DNA of 64,000 nt, taken from Antarctobacter albus. Its GTDB lineage: Bacteria > Pseudomonadota > Alphaproteobacteria > Rhodobacterales > Rhodobacteraceae. The notes under the pieces were generated by a model that saw nothing but the letters and a program-made list of their open reading frames with translations, was not told the origin of the DNA and ran no database searches. Made by a program: the position numbers and the translations under genes. This document shows positions 24,023 through 33,719 of the stretch, one piece after another (positions within the stretch are counted from its first letter, which is position 1; every line of letters begins with the position of its first letter). The stretch lies in NCBI RefSeq assembly GCF_900101505.1, contig NZ_FMZI01000009.1:62001-126000 (forward strand), in the 5' to 3' direction.

Positions 24023-26887
24023 ATGACCACCCAGAGCAGTCTTCTGCCCATCATCGCGCTGCTGCCCTTCCTGGGCGCTCTTGTGCCCGGCATCATGATC
24101 CGGGCCGGCCGAACCGCCACCGCCACCTTCACCGCCGTGCCGACCGTGCTTGCGCTGGTCATGCTGGGCACGCTGGCCCCCGGCGTGATGGAGGGCACGG
24201 TCTACACCATGTCGATCCCCTGGCTGCCCCAGATGGGGCTCGAGGTTGCCTTTTTCCTCGACGGTCTGGGCCTGATGTTCGCCTGCATGATCTTGGGCGT
24301 CGGCCTGCTGATCACGCTATACGCGCGCTACTACCTGTCCGGAGAGGATCCGGTGGGGCAGTTCTATACCTATTTGCTGCTGTTCCAGGGCGCGATGCTG
24401 GGCATCGTGATTTCGGACAATATCCTGCTTTTGCTTATCTTCTGGGAGCTGACCTCGCTGTCCTCCTTCCTGTTGATCGGTTACTGGAAACACCTGCCCG
24501 AAGGCCGCCAGGGCGCCCGGATGGCACTGACGGTGACCGGCGCCGGGGGGCTGGCGATGATCGGCGGGATGCTGATCCTGGGCAATATCGCGGGCAGCTA
24601 CAACCTGACCGACATCCTGGCCGCCGGTGATGCCATCAAGGCCTCGGACTGGTACACGCCCGCCGTGATCCTGATCCTTCTGGGGGCCTTCACCAAGTCG
24701 GCGCAGTTCCCCTTCCACTTCTGGTTGCCGCACGCGATGGCCGCGCCGACACCGGTCTCGGCCTACCTGCACTCGGCCACGATGGTGAAGGCCGGGGTTT
24801 TCCTGATGGCCCGCATGTGGCCCGCGCTGTCGGGCACGGAACTGTGGTTCTACGCCGTGGCAACCACGGGGTTGGTCACGATGGTCATCGCGGCCGTGAT
24901 CGCGCTGTTCAAAGACGACCTCAAGGGTCTGCTGGCCTTCTCGACCGTGTCGCACCTGGGTCTGCTGACCATGCTGCTGGGCTTTGGCACAGAGGCCGCG
25001 GCGATTGCGGCAGTGTTCCACATCCTCAATCACCTGACCTTCAAGGCGGCGCTCTTCATGACCGCCGGCATCATCGACCACGAGGCGCACACCCGCGACA
25101 TCAAGCGGTTGGGGGGTCTTGCAAAACTGATGCCGATCACCGCCGTCATCGGAACGGTTGCCGCCCTGTCGATGGCCGGTATCCCGCTGTTCAACGGCTT
25201 CCTGTCCAAGGAAATGATGCTGGAGGAAGCAAGCCACACCTACTGGTGGGAAAACCCCTGGATCGTGCCCGCGCTGGCCACCTTCGGGGCGCTTTTCTCT
25301 GTCGCCTATTCGCTTCGGTTCATCTTTCACGTCTTTGGCGGCCCGGTGCGCGACGACTACCCGCACAAGCCGCATGATCCGCCCGCCGGCATGTGGCTCT
25401 CGCCGGCCTTTCTGTGCATCTTCGTGGTGCTGATCGGTATCGCGCCCTTCCTGGCCGAGGACGTGGTGAACATGGCCGCGACCGCCGTCGCGGGACATGA
25501 AACCCATGCCCATCTCAAGATCTGGCACGGCGTGACACCGGCGCTTTACATGTCGATTGCCGCCGTTGCCGGGGGCGCCGTTCTGCTGCTGCTGCACCGC
25601 CCGCTGGATGCCGCCTGGATCAAGGCCGGGCCATTCTACGCCAAGGCTGTCTTCGACGCGGTGATCGCGGGCTGCGTGCGCCTGTCCCGCGCCATTTCGG
25701 ACACGTTGCACGACGGATCGATCAGCCGTTACCTGGCGATCTTCACCGCCGCCACGGTGGCGGTCGGCTACGCCGCCTTCCTGCGAGGCGAGATTGCCCC
25801 CGCCACGCGCGACCTGCTGCCGATCCCGCCGGTTGTCGCGGTGGGCTGGGTCCTTTTGGTCTGCGCCACGGCGGTCATCGTCATGCAGCACCACATGCGC
25901 TACCGCGCGCTGGTGGTGCTGGGGGTCATCGGGCTGATGATCTCGGCCGGGTTCATCTACATCTCGGCCCCCGACCTTGCGCTGACGCAGATCTCGGTCG
26001 AGACGGTGACGATCATGCTGCTGCTCCTGGCGCTGCACTTCCTGCCCAAGACCACGCCGCAGGAAAACACCGCCGGACGCCGTGCGCTGGACGGGGTGAT
26101 CGCCGTGGCCGCCGGTGTCGGCGTCGCCGCGCTGTCCTTTGCCTTCATGACACGGGACTTCAGCTCGATCTCGGACTTCCACCTGGCCAACTCCTACAAG
26201 GGCGGTGGCGGCACCAACGTCGTCAACGTGATCCTGGTGGATTTCCGGGGCTACGACACCTACGGCGAGATCATCGTCCTGGGCATCGCGGGCCTGGTGA
26301 TCTTTGCCCTGATGGAGGCACTGTTGAGCGGCCCGGCAGGCGCAAGGCTGCGCAACTCCGGCTACAACTTTGACAGGTCGCATGACCGCCATCCGCTGAT
26401 GATGGTGATCGCAACCCGCGTGATGATGCCCATCGCGCTGATGGTCGGCGTCTACATCTTCCTGCGCGGCCACAACCAGCCGGGCGGTGGCTTTGTCGCC
26501 GGGCTGGTGTTCTCTATCGCGCTGTTGATGCAGTACATGGCGTCCGGTTTCGGTTGGACCTCGCGACGGCAACAGTTCGAATATCACGCGATGATCGGCT
26601 GGGGCGTCGTGATCGCCGGGCTGACCGGCATGGGCGCCTGGCTGTCGGGGACACCCTTCCTGACCTCGGCCTTCGGCTATGTCCACCTGCCCCCGATCGA
26701 GGAGTTCGAGCTGGCCACCGCCGCGCTCTTTGACCTTGGCGTATTCCTCTGCGTGCTGGGGGCCGTGATGCTGATGCTCTACAGCCTCAGCCGGATGGCA
26801 CGCCACGCGGGCGAAACCGTCAATCCCGAACCAATGGACTATGACCCATCTCGCCCGCGCAAGATGGTCGAGAAAGGAAAGGCGTGA
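24023..26887 (+). CDS. mrpA: Na+/H+ antiporter subunit A fused to subunit B (MrpA-MrpB)
   Basis: 954 residues with around 20 or more membrane helices. The N-terminal two thirds resemble NADH-quinone oxidoreductase subunit L/NuoL (FWELTSLSSFLLIGYWKHLP, LHSATMVKAGVFLMARMWP with the key Lys). The last ~170 residues are an MrpB domain (HPLMMVIATRVMMPIALMV, GHNQPGGGFVAGLVFSIALL), so A and B are one chain as in rhizobial PhaA. It forms the proton-translocating part of the Mrp complex, giving Na+/pH tolerance. The start at 24023 (MTTQSSLLPIIALLPFLG) has GGAGA upstream; codons further up add a non-membrane leader. Confidence 0.95.
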   Translation: MTTQSSLLPIIALLPFLGALVPGIMIRAGRTATATFTAVPTVLALVMLGTLAPGVMEGTVYTMSIPWLPQMGLEVAFFLDGLGLMFACMILGVGLLITLYARYYLSGEDPVGQFYTYLLLFQGAMLGIVISDNILLLLIFWELTSLSSFLLIGYWKHLPEGRQGARMALTVTGAGGLAMIGGMLILGNIAGSYNLTDILAAGDAIKASDWYTPAVILILLGAFTKSAQFPFHFWLPHAMAAPTPVSAYLHSATMVKAGVFLMARMWPALSGTELWFYAVATTGLVTMVIAAVIALFKDDLKGLLAFSTVSHLGLLTMLLGFGTEAAAIAAVFHILNHLTFKAALFMTAGIIDHEAHTRDIKRLGGLAKLMPITAVIGTVAALSMAGIPLFNGFLSKEMMLEEASHTYWWENPWIVPALATFGALFSVAYSLRFIFHVFGGPVRDDYPHKPHDPPAGMWLSPAFLCIFVVLIGIAPFLAEDVVNMAATAVAGHETHAHLKIWHGVTPALYMSIAAVAGGAVLLLLHRPLDAAWIKAGPFYAKAVFDAVIAGCVRLSRAISDTLHDGSISRYLAIFTAATVAVGYAAFLRGEIAPATRDLLPIPPVVAVGWVLLVCATAVIVMQHHMRYRALVVLGVIGLMISAGFIYISAPDLALTQISVETVTIMLLLLALHFLPKTTPQENTAGRRALDGVIAVAAGVGVAALSFAFMTRDFSSISDFHLANSYKGGGGTNVVNVILVDFRGYDTYGEIIVLGIAGLVIFALMEALLSGPAGARLRNSGYNFDRSHDRHPLMMVIATRVMMPIALMVGVYIFLRGHNQPGGGFVAGLVFSIALLMQYMASGFGWTSRRQQFEYHAMIGWGVVIAGLTGMGAWLSGTPFLTSAFGYVHLPPIEEFELATAALFDLGVFLCVLGAVMLMLYSLSRMARHAGETVNPEPMDYDPSRPRKMVEKGKA

Positions 26888-26888
26888 C

Positions 26889-27239
26889 ATGGAATTGCTT
26901 GTCGCAAGCGCCATCGGCGTGCTGACGGCGGGCGGGGTCTACCTGATCCTGCGGCTGCGCGCCTTCCCGGTGATCCTCGGGCTGTCCCTGCTCAGCTACG
27001 CGGTCAACATCTTCCTGGTCTCGACCGGGCGGCTGGCCATCAACGCGCCGCCGATCCTGAACAAATACGCCGATGTCCCCTATACCGATCCGCTGCCCCA
27101 GGCGCTGGTGCTGACGGCGATCGTGATCTCGTTCGGGATGACGGCGGTGCTGGTGATGTTCGCCCTCGGCGCCTACCTGGAGGCCGGGGATGACAGCATC
27201 GACATGAAAGACGCCGAAGAGAAGGACGACGCGGCATGA
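26889..27239 (+). CDS. mrpC: Na+/H+ antiporter subunit C
   Basis: 116 residues, three membrane helices, NuoK-like. AIGVLTAGGVYLILRLRAF and GLSLLSYAVNIFLVSTGRL followed by DPLPQALVLTAIVISFGMTA are the MrpC/NuoK signatures, including the acidic DPLPQALVLTAIVI segment. It starts one base after the mrpAB stop and ends four bases into mrpD (ATGA), indicating tight coupling. Confidence 0.95.
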   Translation: MELLVASAIGVLTAGGVYLILRLRAFPVILGLSLLSYAVNIFLVSTGRLAINAPPILNKYADVPYTDPLPQALVLTAIVISFGMTAVLVMFALGAYLEAGDDSIDMKDAEEKDDAA

Positions 27240-28843
27240 GTCACTGGATCATCGCCCCCGTCGTACTGCCGGCCATGATGGCGCCGCTCATCGGCTACGT
27301 GATGCGGCACGACATCGTGCTGGCCCGGGTCGCTTCGGCGGCCTCTACCGTGGCTCTTTTCGTCATCGCCCTGGGTTTGGCGTTCTGGGCTGCCGATGGC
27401 GGCACCCATGTCTATCGCCTTGGCGACTGGCCCGCACCTTTTGGCATCGTGCTGGTGCTGGACCGGCTGTCGGCCATGATGGTGCTGCTGACCGCCTCGC
27501 TGGCGCTGATCGTGCTCTGGCACAGCATCGCGACGGGGTGGGACGCGAAGGGGCGCCATTTCCACGCGCTCTACCAGTTCCAGCTGATGGGGATCTGCGG
27601 CGCCTTCCTGACCGGCGACGCCTTCAACCTGTTCGTCTTCTTCGAGGTTCTGCTGATCGCCTCTTATGGCCTGATGGTGCATTCGGGCGGCAAGGTGCGG
27701 ATGCAGGCGGGTCTGCAATACGTTGTCATGAACCTCGCCGGATCGACGCTGTTCCTGTTCGCACTGGGCACGATGTACGCCACCACCGGCACGCTGAACA
27801 TGGCGGATCTGGCGGTGAAGGTGCCGCAGATCGCCGCCGAGGATTCGGGCATGGTGCGCGTCGCGGCGGTGCTGTTGCTGATCGTCTTCATGATCAAGGC
27901 CGCGCTGTTCCCGGTGCAGTTCTGGCTGCCGGGCACCTATTCTAACGCCCCTGCCCCGGTTGCGGCGCTGTTCGCGATCATGACCAAGGTCGGCGCCTAT
28001 GCCATCATCCGCCTGCACACGCTGGCATTCCATCCCGGGGCAGAGCCGACCAAGGACGTGGTGACGACCTGGCTGTTCCCTGCTGCAATGATCACGCTGA
28101 CGCTGGGTGCGCTGGGGGTGCTGGCCGCGAAACGGCTGATGCCCTTGCTCTCCTTCTCGGTGATCGGGTCGATGGGCACGATGATGCTGGCCGTTGCCCC
28201 CGTCGATGCCTATGCGACGGAAACCGCGCTTTACTACCTTGTGCATTCGACCTTCTCGGCAGCGGCTCTGTTCCTGCTGGCCGATCTTGTGGTCAGCCGT
28301 CGCGGCTCGGACCTGCTGGATGCGCGCCCGCCGGTGGTGCAGAACGGTCTTTTTGCGGCGCTGTTCTTTGCCGCCGCCATTGCGATGGCCGGGATGCCAC
28401 CGCTGTCGGGTTTCCTGGGCAAGCTCCTGATCCTTGACGCGCTGCGCGAACCCGAGCTGATGCCCTGGGCCTGGACGGGTATCCTGGTGGGATCGCTGGT
28501 GACAATCGTCGGCTTTGCCCGGGCAGGCAGCATGATCTTCTGGAAGTCCACCTCGGTGAAACTGCCCGAAGGCACAGAGCCCATCCAGTCCGACCCGCCG
28601 CCAGCGCCCGCGCGCGGAACAGAGGTGGCGCCGGTCATGATGCTGCTGGCGCTGCTGGCGGGATTGGCCGTCCTGGCCGGTCCGGCCACGGGCTACATGC
28701 GCGCCGCCGCAAACCAGCTGTTCGAACCCTCGGGCTATATAGACGCCGTTCTGGCGCCGGTCGAGAAACCGGAGCAGGCGGAGAAACCCGAGGCCGATCC
28801 GCTGCACGACGCCGCCGACCCCCTTGCGGAAGAGGAGCATTAA
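27236..28843 (+). CDS. mrpD: Na+/H+ antiporter subunit D
   Basis: 535 residues, about 14 helices, NuoN/NuoM-like. FFEVLLIASYGLMVHSGGK, IVFMIKAALFPVQFWLPGTY (helix-7 Lys region) and LLSFSVIGSMGTMMLA are family marks. With MrpA it provides one of the proton paths of the complex. The C-terminus is a charged cytoplasmic tail rich in Glu/Pro/Asp. The ATG overlaps the mrpC stop (ATGA). Confidence 0.95.
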   Translation: MSHWIIAPVVLPAMMAPLIGYVMRHDIVLARVASAASTVALFVIALGLAFWAADGGTHVYRLGDWPAPFGIVLVLDRLSAMMVLLTASLALIVLWHSIATGWDAKGRHFHALYQFQLMGICGAFLTGDAFNLFVFFEVLLIASYGLMVHSGGKVRMQAGLQYVVMNLAGSTLFLFALGTMYATTGTLNMADLAVKVPQIAAEDSGMVRVAAVLLLIVFMIKAALFPVQFWLPGTYSNAPAPVAALFAIMTKVGAYAIIRLHTLAFHPGAEPTKDVVTTWLFPAAMITLTLGALGVLAAKRLMPLLSFSVIGSMGTMMLAVAPVDAYATETALYYLVHSTFSAAALFLLADLVVSRRGSDLLDARPPVVQNGLFAALFFAAAIAMAGMPPLSGFLGKLLILDALREPELMPWAWTGILVGSLVTIVGFARAGSMIFWKSTSVKLPEGTEPIQSDPPPAPARGTEVAPVMMLLALLAGLAVLAGPATGYMRAAANQLFEPSGYIDAVLAPVEKPEQAEKPEADPLHDAADPLAEEEH

Positions 28844-28846
28844 GCC

Positions 28847-29338
28847 ATGCTGAAACGCATCTTTCCGCACCCTCTGCTGAGCCTGACCCTGTTGCTGGTC
28901 TGGTTGATGCTGGTCAACAAGGTCACCCCGGGCAATATCCTGCTGGGCGGTTTCCTGGGGATCGTGGTGCCGATCCTGACCTCGCCCTACTGGCCCGGTC
29001 GGCCCCGGCTGAAACGGCCCGTCCTGACGGTGCCCTATGTCCTGCTGGTGATCTGGGACATCATCGTCGCCAATATCCAGGTGGCCCTGATCATCCTGTT
29101 CAAGCCGCGCGCGAAGATCCATTCGCAATGGGTCGTCGTCCCGCTGGACCTGACCTCGCCCGAGGCGATCACCGTTCTGGCCGGCACCATCACCATGACC
29201 CCCGGCACCGTGTCCGCGCTGCTGTCCTCGGACGGGACGTCGCTGTTGGTGCATTGCCTGCACACCGACGATCCCGACGGCGTCCGGGATGAGATCAAGA
29301 CGCGCTACGAAGCCCGGCTGAAGGAGATTTTCGGATGA
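28847..29338 (+). CDS. mrpE: Na+/H+ antiporter subunit E
   Basis: 163 residues with two to three N-terminal helices and a soluble C-terminal half. The conserved ITVLAGTITMTPGTVSALLS and LLVHCLHTDDPDGVRDEIKT identify MrpE. GAGGAG inside the end of mrpD serves as ribosome site; the start is three bases after that stop. It overlaps mrpF by four bases. Confidence 0.95.
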   Translation: MLKRIFPHPLLSLTLLLVWLMLVNKVTPGNILLGGFLGIVVPILTSPYWPGRPRLKRPVLTVPYVLLVIWDIIVANIQVALIILFKPRAKIHSQWVVVPLDLTSPEAITVLAGTITMTPGTVSALLSSDGTSLLVHCLHTDDPDGVRDEIKTRYEARLKEIFG

Positions 29339-29604
29339 TCACCTACGCTTTGTATTTCGCGATCGGCTGTTTCGGCCTCGGGCTCTTGTTCAACCTCTGG
29401 CGCATCGTGACCGGGCCGGGACAGGCCGACCGGGTTCTTGCCCTGGACACGATGGTCATCAACATCATCGCGCTGCTGGTCCTCTACGGAATCCTGCAGG
29501 GCACAGCCATCTATTTCGAAGCCTCGATGCTGGTCGCGATGGTCGGTTTCGTGTCCACCGTCGCCTATTGCCGCTTTCTCTTGCGCGGCGACATCATCGA
29601 GTAG
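29335..29604 (+). CDS. mrpF: Na+/H+ antiporter subunit F
   Basis: 89 residues, three membrane helices. LWRIVTGPGQADRVLALDTM contains the conserved G-P-x-x-x-D-R-V-x-A-D-type motif of MrpF, and the end GFVSTVAYCRFLLRGDIIE is typical. The ATG overlaps the mrpE stop (ATGA). Confidence 0.94.
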   Translation: MITYALYFAIGCFGLGLLFNLWRIVTGPGQADRVLALDTMVINIIALLVLYGILQGTAIYFEASMLVAMVGFVSTVAYCRFLLRGDIIE

Positions 29605-29615
29605 GGAGGAAGCCC

Positions 29616-30002
29616 ATGTTTGCAGAAGTCCTTGTTTCGGCCTTCCTCATTATCGCGGGGATCTTTGGCCTTGTCGGGTCGCTGGGCCTGTTGAAACTGA
29701 ACGACACGATGCAGCGGCTGCACGCGCCCACCAAGGCCACGACGCTGGGCGTGGGGGGCGTTCTCATCGCCTCGATGCTGTATTTCCTGCTGGTCAAGGA
29801 CGACCTGTCCTTTCACGAGTTGCTGATCACCCTGTTCCTGTTCCTGACCGCACCGGTCACGGCCCTGTTCATCGCGCAGACGCATATTCTGATGGGGCTG
29901 CGGCGCAGCGACCTGCCCCCGACCGGAGGCGAACATGACTGGTCGATCTACGACGATCCGCCGGAACAGGATCCACAGGACGCGGATCAGCCTCAGTCCT
30001 GA
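29616..30002 (+). CDS. mrpG: Na+/H+ antiporter subunit G
   Basis: 128 residues, three helices. GIFGLVGSLGLLKLNDTMQR, HAPTKATTLGVGGVLIAS and LFLFLTAPVTALFIAQTHI are MrpG signatures. TAGGGAGGAAG precedes the chosen ATG at 29616; an in-frame codon at 29568 gives an unlikely basic leader. The last 30 residues are an acidic tail. Last gene of the operon, ahead of a strong terminator. Confidence 0.94.
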   Translation: MFAEVLVSAFLIIAGIFGLVGSLGLLKLNDTMQRLHAPTKATTLGVGGVLIASMLYFLLVKDDLSFHELLITLFLFLTAPVTALFIAQTHILMGLRRSDLPPTGGEHDWSIYDDPPEQDPQDADQPQS

Positions 30003-30016
30003 CCGCATCGCGCAAC

Positions 30017-30054
30017 GAAAAACGCCCGCCGGATCGCTCCGGCGGGCGTTTTCA
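30017..30054. terminator. Bidirectional rho-independent terminator between mrpG and icd
   Basis: Perfect 13-bp stem AACGCCCGCCGGA/TCCGGCGGGCGTT (30021-30033, 30038-30050) with a TCGC loop. TTTTC follows on the plus strand and TTTTTCG on the minus strand, so it can stop both converging transcripts. Confidence 0.9.
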
Positions 30055-30071
30055 TTTTGCATGTCAGTGCC

Positions 30072-32273
30072 TTATCCGATGATCGCGTTCAGCGTAGCCG
30101 AGGGGCACATCACGGATGCGGTTTTGGCCGGATCACCGTGGTAGTAGCCGCCCAGGTCCGCCGCGCTGCCCTGCGCCGCCGCCAGTTCACCGGTGATCGC
30201 TGTTTCGCCATCGGCCAAGGCCTTGGCGATGGGTGCGAAATGCGCGGCCAGTTCGGCGTCCTCGCCTTGTGCCGCCAGCGCCTCGGCCCAGTAGCGCGCG
30301 AACCAGTAGTGGCTGTCGCGGTTGTCGGGCTCACCCACCTTGCGCGACGGGCTGCGGTCGTTGTCCAGGATCCCCTGCGTCGCGGTTTCCACCGCATCGC
30401 CCAGCACGCGCGCCTTGGCATTGTCCCGCGCATCGGCCAGGAACTTGAAGCTTTCACCCAGCGCACAGAACTCGCCCAGCGAGTCCCAACGCAGGTGGTT
30501 TTCCGCCTGCAGCTGCTGGACGTGCTTCGGGGCAGAACCGCCGGCACCCGTCTCGAACAGGCCGCCGCCGTTCATCAGCTTGACGATGGACAGCATCTTG
30601 GCCGAGGTCGCCAGTTCGAGGATCGGGAAGAGGTCGGTCAGGTAGTCGCGCAGCACGTTGCCGGTGATGGCGATGGTGTTCTCGCCCTTGGTGATGGTTT
30701 CAAGGCTGGCGCGGGTTGCCTCACGCGGGGCCATGATCTCGAACTTGTCGGCCACGCCCTTCGCCTCGAGGATCGGCTTGACGTAGGCGATCAGCTCGGC
30801 GTCATGGGCGCGGGTTGCGTCCAGCCAGAAGATCGCGCGATAGCCCGTCGCCTTCTGCCGTTCGATGGCCAGGTTCACCCAGTCCTCGATCGGCGCCTTG
30901 CGGGCCGAGGCCGACCGCCAGATGTCACCCGCCTTGACGGCGTGCGAATGCAGCACGGTGCCGTCGTCGAGGACCATCTTGACGGTGCCGTCTTCCGGAA
31001 TCTCGAAGGTGGTCGGGTGGCTGCCGTATTCCTCGGCCTTCTGCGCCATCAGACCCAAGTTCTGCACCGTGCCGGCGGTGGCCGGGTTCAGCTTGCCGTT
31101 GGCTTTGAAGAACTCGATCGCCTCGTCATAGACCGGTGCATAGCAGTTGTCGGGGATCACGCAGGTGGTGTCGTGTTCCTTGCCATCCGGGCCCCAGCCC
31201 TTGCCGCCGGCGCGGATCAGCGCGGGCATGGACGCGTCGATGATGACGTCGGACGGAACATGCAGGTTGGTGATGCCCTTGTCGCTGTCGACCATGTACA
31301 TCGGGGGACGCTCGGCGCGCACGGCCTCGATGGCCGCCATGATCTCGGCATTGTCCTTCACACGGTTCAGCAGGTCGCCCATGCCGGCGTTCGGGTTCAC
31401 GCCCAGCGCCTTCATCTCGTCGCCGTACTTTTCGAACACCGGTGCCAACCATGCCTTGACCGCGTGGCCAAAGATGATCGGGTCCGAGACCTTCATCATC
31501 GTCGCCTTCATATGCAGCGAAAACAGCGTGCCGTCGGCCTTCACCTTCTCGATCTCCTGCGCCAGGAAATCATCCAGTACGGCGGCCGACATGAAGGTCG
31601 CGTCGACGACGGTGCCCTCGGGGTAGGACACGCCCTCTTTCAGAACGGTTTCGCCACCGGCGGTTTCCAGGACGATCTTGGCGGTCGCGGCCTTGGGCAG
31701 CGTGGCGGACACTTCGTTGGCAAAGAAGTCATCGCCCGGCATCGAGGCGACGCGCGTCTTGCTGTCGGCGGTCCATTCGCCCATCCGGTGCGGATTGTTC
31801 TGCGCGAATTTCTTGACGGCCGCGGCGGCGCGGCGGTCCGAGTTGCCTTCGCGCAAGACCGGGTTCACGGCCGACCCCTTGATGGTGTCATACTTTGCGC
31901 GAACGGCCTTTTCCTCGTCGGTGGACGGGGAATAGGGATAATCGGGCAGCGCGTATCCTTGCGACTGCAGTTCCTTGACGGCGGCGACAAGTTGCGGTTC
32001 CGAGGCCGAGATGTTCGGCAGCTTGATGACGTTCGCCTCGGGCTTTTTCACCAGTTCTCCCAATGCGGCCAGGTCGTCGGACTGGCGCTGGTCTTCTGTC
32101 AGAACCTCGGGGAAGGTGGCGATGATCCGGCCTGCCAGGCTGATGTCCTTGGTGCCCACGGAAACGCCAGCGGCGGCGGCGAATTTCTGGATGATCGGAA
32201 GCAGAGAGGCCGAGGCCAGCTCGGGTGCTTCGTCGACCTTGGTGTAGATGATGTCGGGAGTGGAATCAGACAT
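30072..32273 (-). CDS. icd: NADP-dependent isocitrate dehydrogenase, monomeric type
   Basis: 733 residues, the size of the monomeric IDH (about 740) rather than the dimeric form. Family segments include [40 protein letters not shown], the substrate loop [20 protein letters not shown] and [20 protein letters not shown]. It oxidises isocitrate to 2-oxoglutarate with NADP+ in the TCA cycle. The start at 32273 ([17 protein letters not shown]) is the normal N-terminus; codons further up (to 32396) lie in an untranslated leader. Single gene. Confidence 0.96.
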   Translation of the reverse strand: MSDSTPDIIYTKVDEAPELASASLLPIIQKFAAAAGVSVGTKDISLAGRIIATFPEVLTEDQRQSDDLAALGELVKKPEANVIKLPNISASEPQLVAAVKELQSQGYALPDYPYSPSTDEEKAVRAKYDTIKGSAVNPVLREGNSDRRAAAAVKKFAQNNPHRMGEWTADSKTRVASMPGDDFFANEVSATLPKAATAKIVLETAGGETVLKEGVSYPEGTVVDATFMSAAVLDDFLAQEIEKVKADGTLFSLHMKATMMKVSDPIIFGHAVKAWLAPVFEKYGDEMKALGVNPNAGMGDLLNRVKDNAEIMAAIEAVRAERPPMYMVDSDKGITNLHVPSDVIIDASMPALIRAGGKGWGPDGKEHDTTCVIPDNCYAPVYDEAIEFFKANGKLNPATAGTVQNLGLMAQKAEEYGSHPTTFEIPEDGTVKMVLDDGTVLHSHAVKAGDIWRSASARKAPIEDWVNLAIERQKATGYRAIFWLDATRAHDAELIAYVKPILEAKGVADKFEIMAPREATRASLETITKGENTIAITGNVLRDYLTDLFPILELATSAKMLSIVKLMNGGGLFETGAGGSAPKHVQQLQAENHLRWDSLGEFCALGESFKFLADARDNAKARVLGDAVETATQGILDNDRSPSRKVGEPDNRDSHYWFARYWAEALAAQGEDAELAAHFAPIAKALADGETAITGELAAAQGSAADLGGYYHGDPAKTASVMCPSATLNAIIG

Positions 32274-32495
32274 GTGTCCGGCCTTTCTCAGCAGAGGTGA
32301 CGGTTGGCCCCTCCATAGGCGAAGCAGAGGGGCGCGTCTACAGTATGCAGCCGTATACAGTGTCGCATTGCCGGGAAAGGCTGTGCCTGCGGCCATGTGT
32401 CAGACCTTGAGTCAGCGTGATTGGTCCAACAGGCTTGGACTTTATCGGATTTGGGCCATATCATATCTATAAATTAAGATACGTTTGAGATCGAC
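32274..32495. promoter_or_regulatory. Divergent promoter region between icd and the rhodanese gene
   Basis: 222 bases without a gene. The right part is AT-rich (32458-32485, CATATCATATCTATAAATTA) just before the rhodanese start and contains the inverted repeat TATCT-N8-AGATA, so the rhodanese promoter is probably there. Near 32338-32362 are related short repeats (TACAGTATGC, TATACAGTGT) on the icd side. No specific factor can be named. Confidence 0.35.
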
Positions 32496-32939
32496 ATGTC
32501 CCGACGCACAACCATCGCCGGCCTGGCCATTCTGTTTTCCTCCCTCGCCTTTGGCCTTTGGGCCCGCAGCAGCGGTGACAGCAAGGCGGTGTCCGAAGCC
32601 CGCCCTGTGGCGGATCTTGCCCCACGCGACGGGCGGCTCGTGGTGGATATACGGGAACCGGACGAGTGGAAGGACACCGGGGTTTTGCCGGGCGCACGCC
32701 TGCATTCCTGGCGGTCTGCGGAAGAGTTCGTATCGGCCTTGGGCAAGGATCTGGAAATGGCGGATGAAATCCTGATCGTCTGCCGGTCCGGCAACAGGTC
32801 CAGCCGCGCCGCAAGGGCCTTGGCCGATCATATCGACCGAGAGGTCATCGACGTGGCCGGGGGGATGATACGCCTGGCCCGCGAAGGCCAGGCGCAGGTG
32901 GTGGCGCCCACCCGAAAGATGGGCTGCCCCGTCTGCTGA
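32496..32939 (+). CDS. Membrane-anchored or exported rhodanese-domain protein
   Basis: 147 residues. An N-terminal hydrophobic segment (about 7-23, IAGLAILFSSLAFGLWA) is followed by one rhodanese domain: VVDIREPDEWKDTGVLPGA and the active-site loop CRSGNRS with Cys96. The end carries a second cysteine pair, GCPVC (144 and 147), outside the normal domain. Single rhodaneses move sulfane sulfur or act as redox carriers; location outside the membrane is suggested by the N-terminus. It is alone, divergent from icd and convergent with the ABC permease. Confidence 0.85.
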   Translation: MSRRTTIAGLAILFSSLAFGLWARSSGDSKAVSEARPVADLAPRDGRLVVDIREPDEWKDTGVLPGARLHSWRSAEEFVSALGKDLEMADEILIVCRSGNRSSRAARALADHIDREVIDVAGGMIRLAREGQAQVVAPTRKMGCPVC

Positions 32940-32945
32940 CGGGTC

Positions 32946-33719
32946 TCAGGCCGTCTCCGACGAGACGTGCCAGGCCGAAAAGCTCTGCCGCAAACGGCCG
33001 ATCAAGGTGTAGAGCAGCAGGCCGACCATCGCCAGGATGACAATGACGGCAAAAAGCTCGGGGACCGCGAGGTTCTGCAGATGCGCCACGGCCAGGTAGC
33101 CCAAACCTTCGTTGCCGCCGATGAACTCACCCACGATGGCGCCAATCATCGCCAGCACCACGGCGACCTCTGTCCCGGTCAGGATCACCGGCAGGGCAGA
33201 GGGTACGTCGAGCAGGTAGAACCGTTGCACCGGGTTTGCCTGCAGGATGGTGAAGACGTCCTTGTCCCCCGGTTCGACCGACTTGAACGCCTGCAGCGCG
33301 TTGGAAAAGACCGGGAAAAACGCCAGTGCCGCCGCGATGACGATCTTGGATTCCAGCCCAAATCCGAACCACAGGATGAACAGCGGCGCCAGCGCGATCT
33401 TGGGGATCAGCTGCAGCAGCACGATAAAGGGCTTGGCCGCCCATTCCACCGGAGGAATCCGCGCCATGATGAACCCCAGGCTGATGCCAAGGCCCACGGC
33501 GATCAGGAAGCCGGAAACCGCCTCTGTCACGGTCACAAGCGCATGGTCCCAAAGTTCGCGCGTCTGCACCATTTCGATAAGTGCCACGAGGATGGCCTCA
33601 GGCGGTGGCAGAACGAAAGCAGACACTTCCGCTGTGCGAACGTAAAAGGACCAGCCAACCAGAAAGAGGCAGACTGAAATCGCGGGCAGTGCGATCTTGA
33701 GCGTGCGTTCCGACATCAT
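32946..33719 (-). CDS. ABC transporter permease (SsuC/TauC type)
   Basis: 257 residues, about six helices. The permease EAA loop follows VEPGDKDVFTILQANPVQRF, then LPVILTGTEVAVVLAMIGAI and EFIGGNEGLGYLAV, the pattern of the nitrate/sulfonate/taurine/pyrimidine importer family. The ATG at 33719 overlaps the ATPase stop (ATGA). Third gene of binding protein-ATPase-permease. Substrate unknown. Confidence 0.9.
   Translation of the reverse strand: MMSERTLKIALPAISVCLFLVGWSFYVRTAEVSAFVLPPPEAILVALIEMVQTRELWDHALVTVTEAVSGFLIAVGLGISLGFIMARIPPVEWAAKPFIVLLQLIPKIALAPLFILWFGFGLESKIVIAAALAFFPVFSNALQAFKSVEPGDKDVFTILQANPVQRFYLLDVPSALPVILTGTEVAVVLAMIGAIVGEFIGGNEGLGYLAVAHLQNLAVPELFAVIVILAMVGLLLYTLIGRLRQSFSAWHVSSETA

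Noticed and set aside
24317-26914. An 865-codon open frame opposite mrpA, and a similar one at 27173-29263 opposite mrpD/mrpE
   Set aside because: Both lie wholly antisense to clear membrane-protein genes and are made of His/Gln/Asp/Arg-rich shadow sequence.
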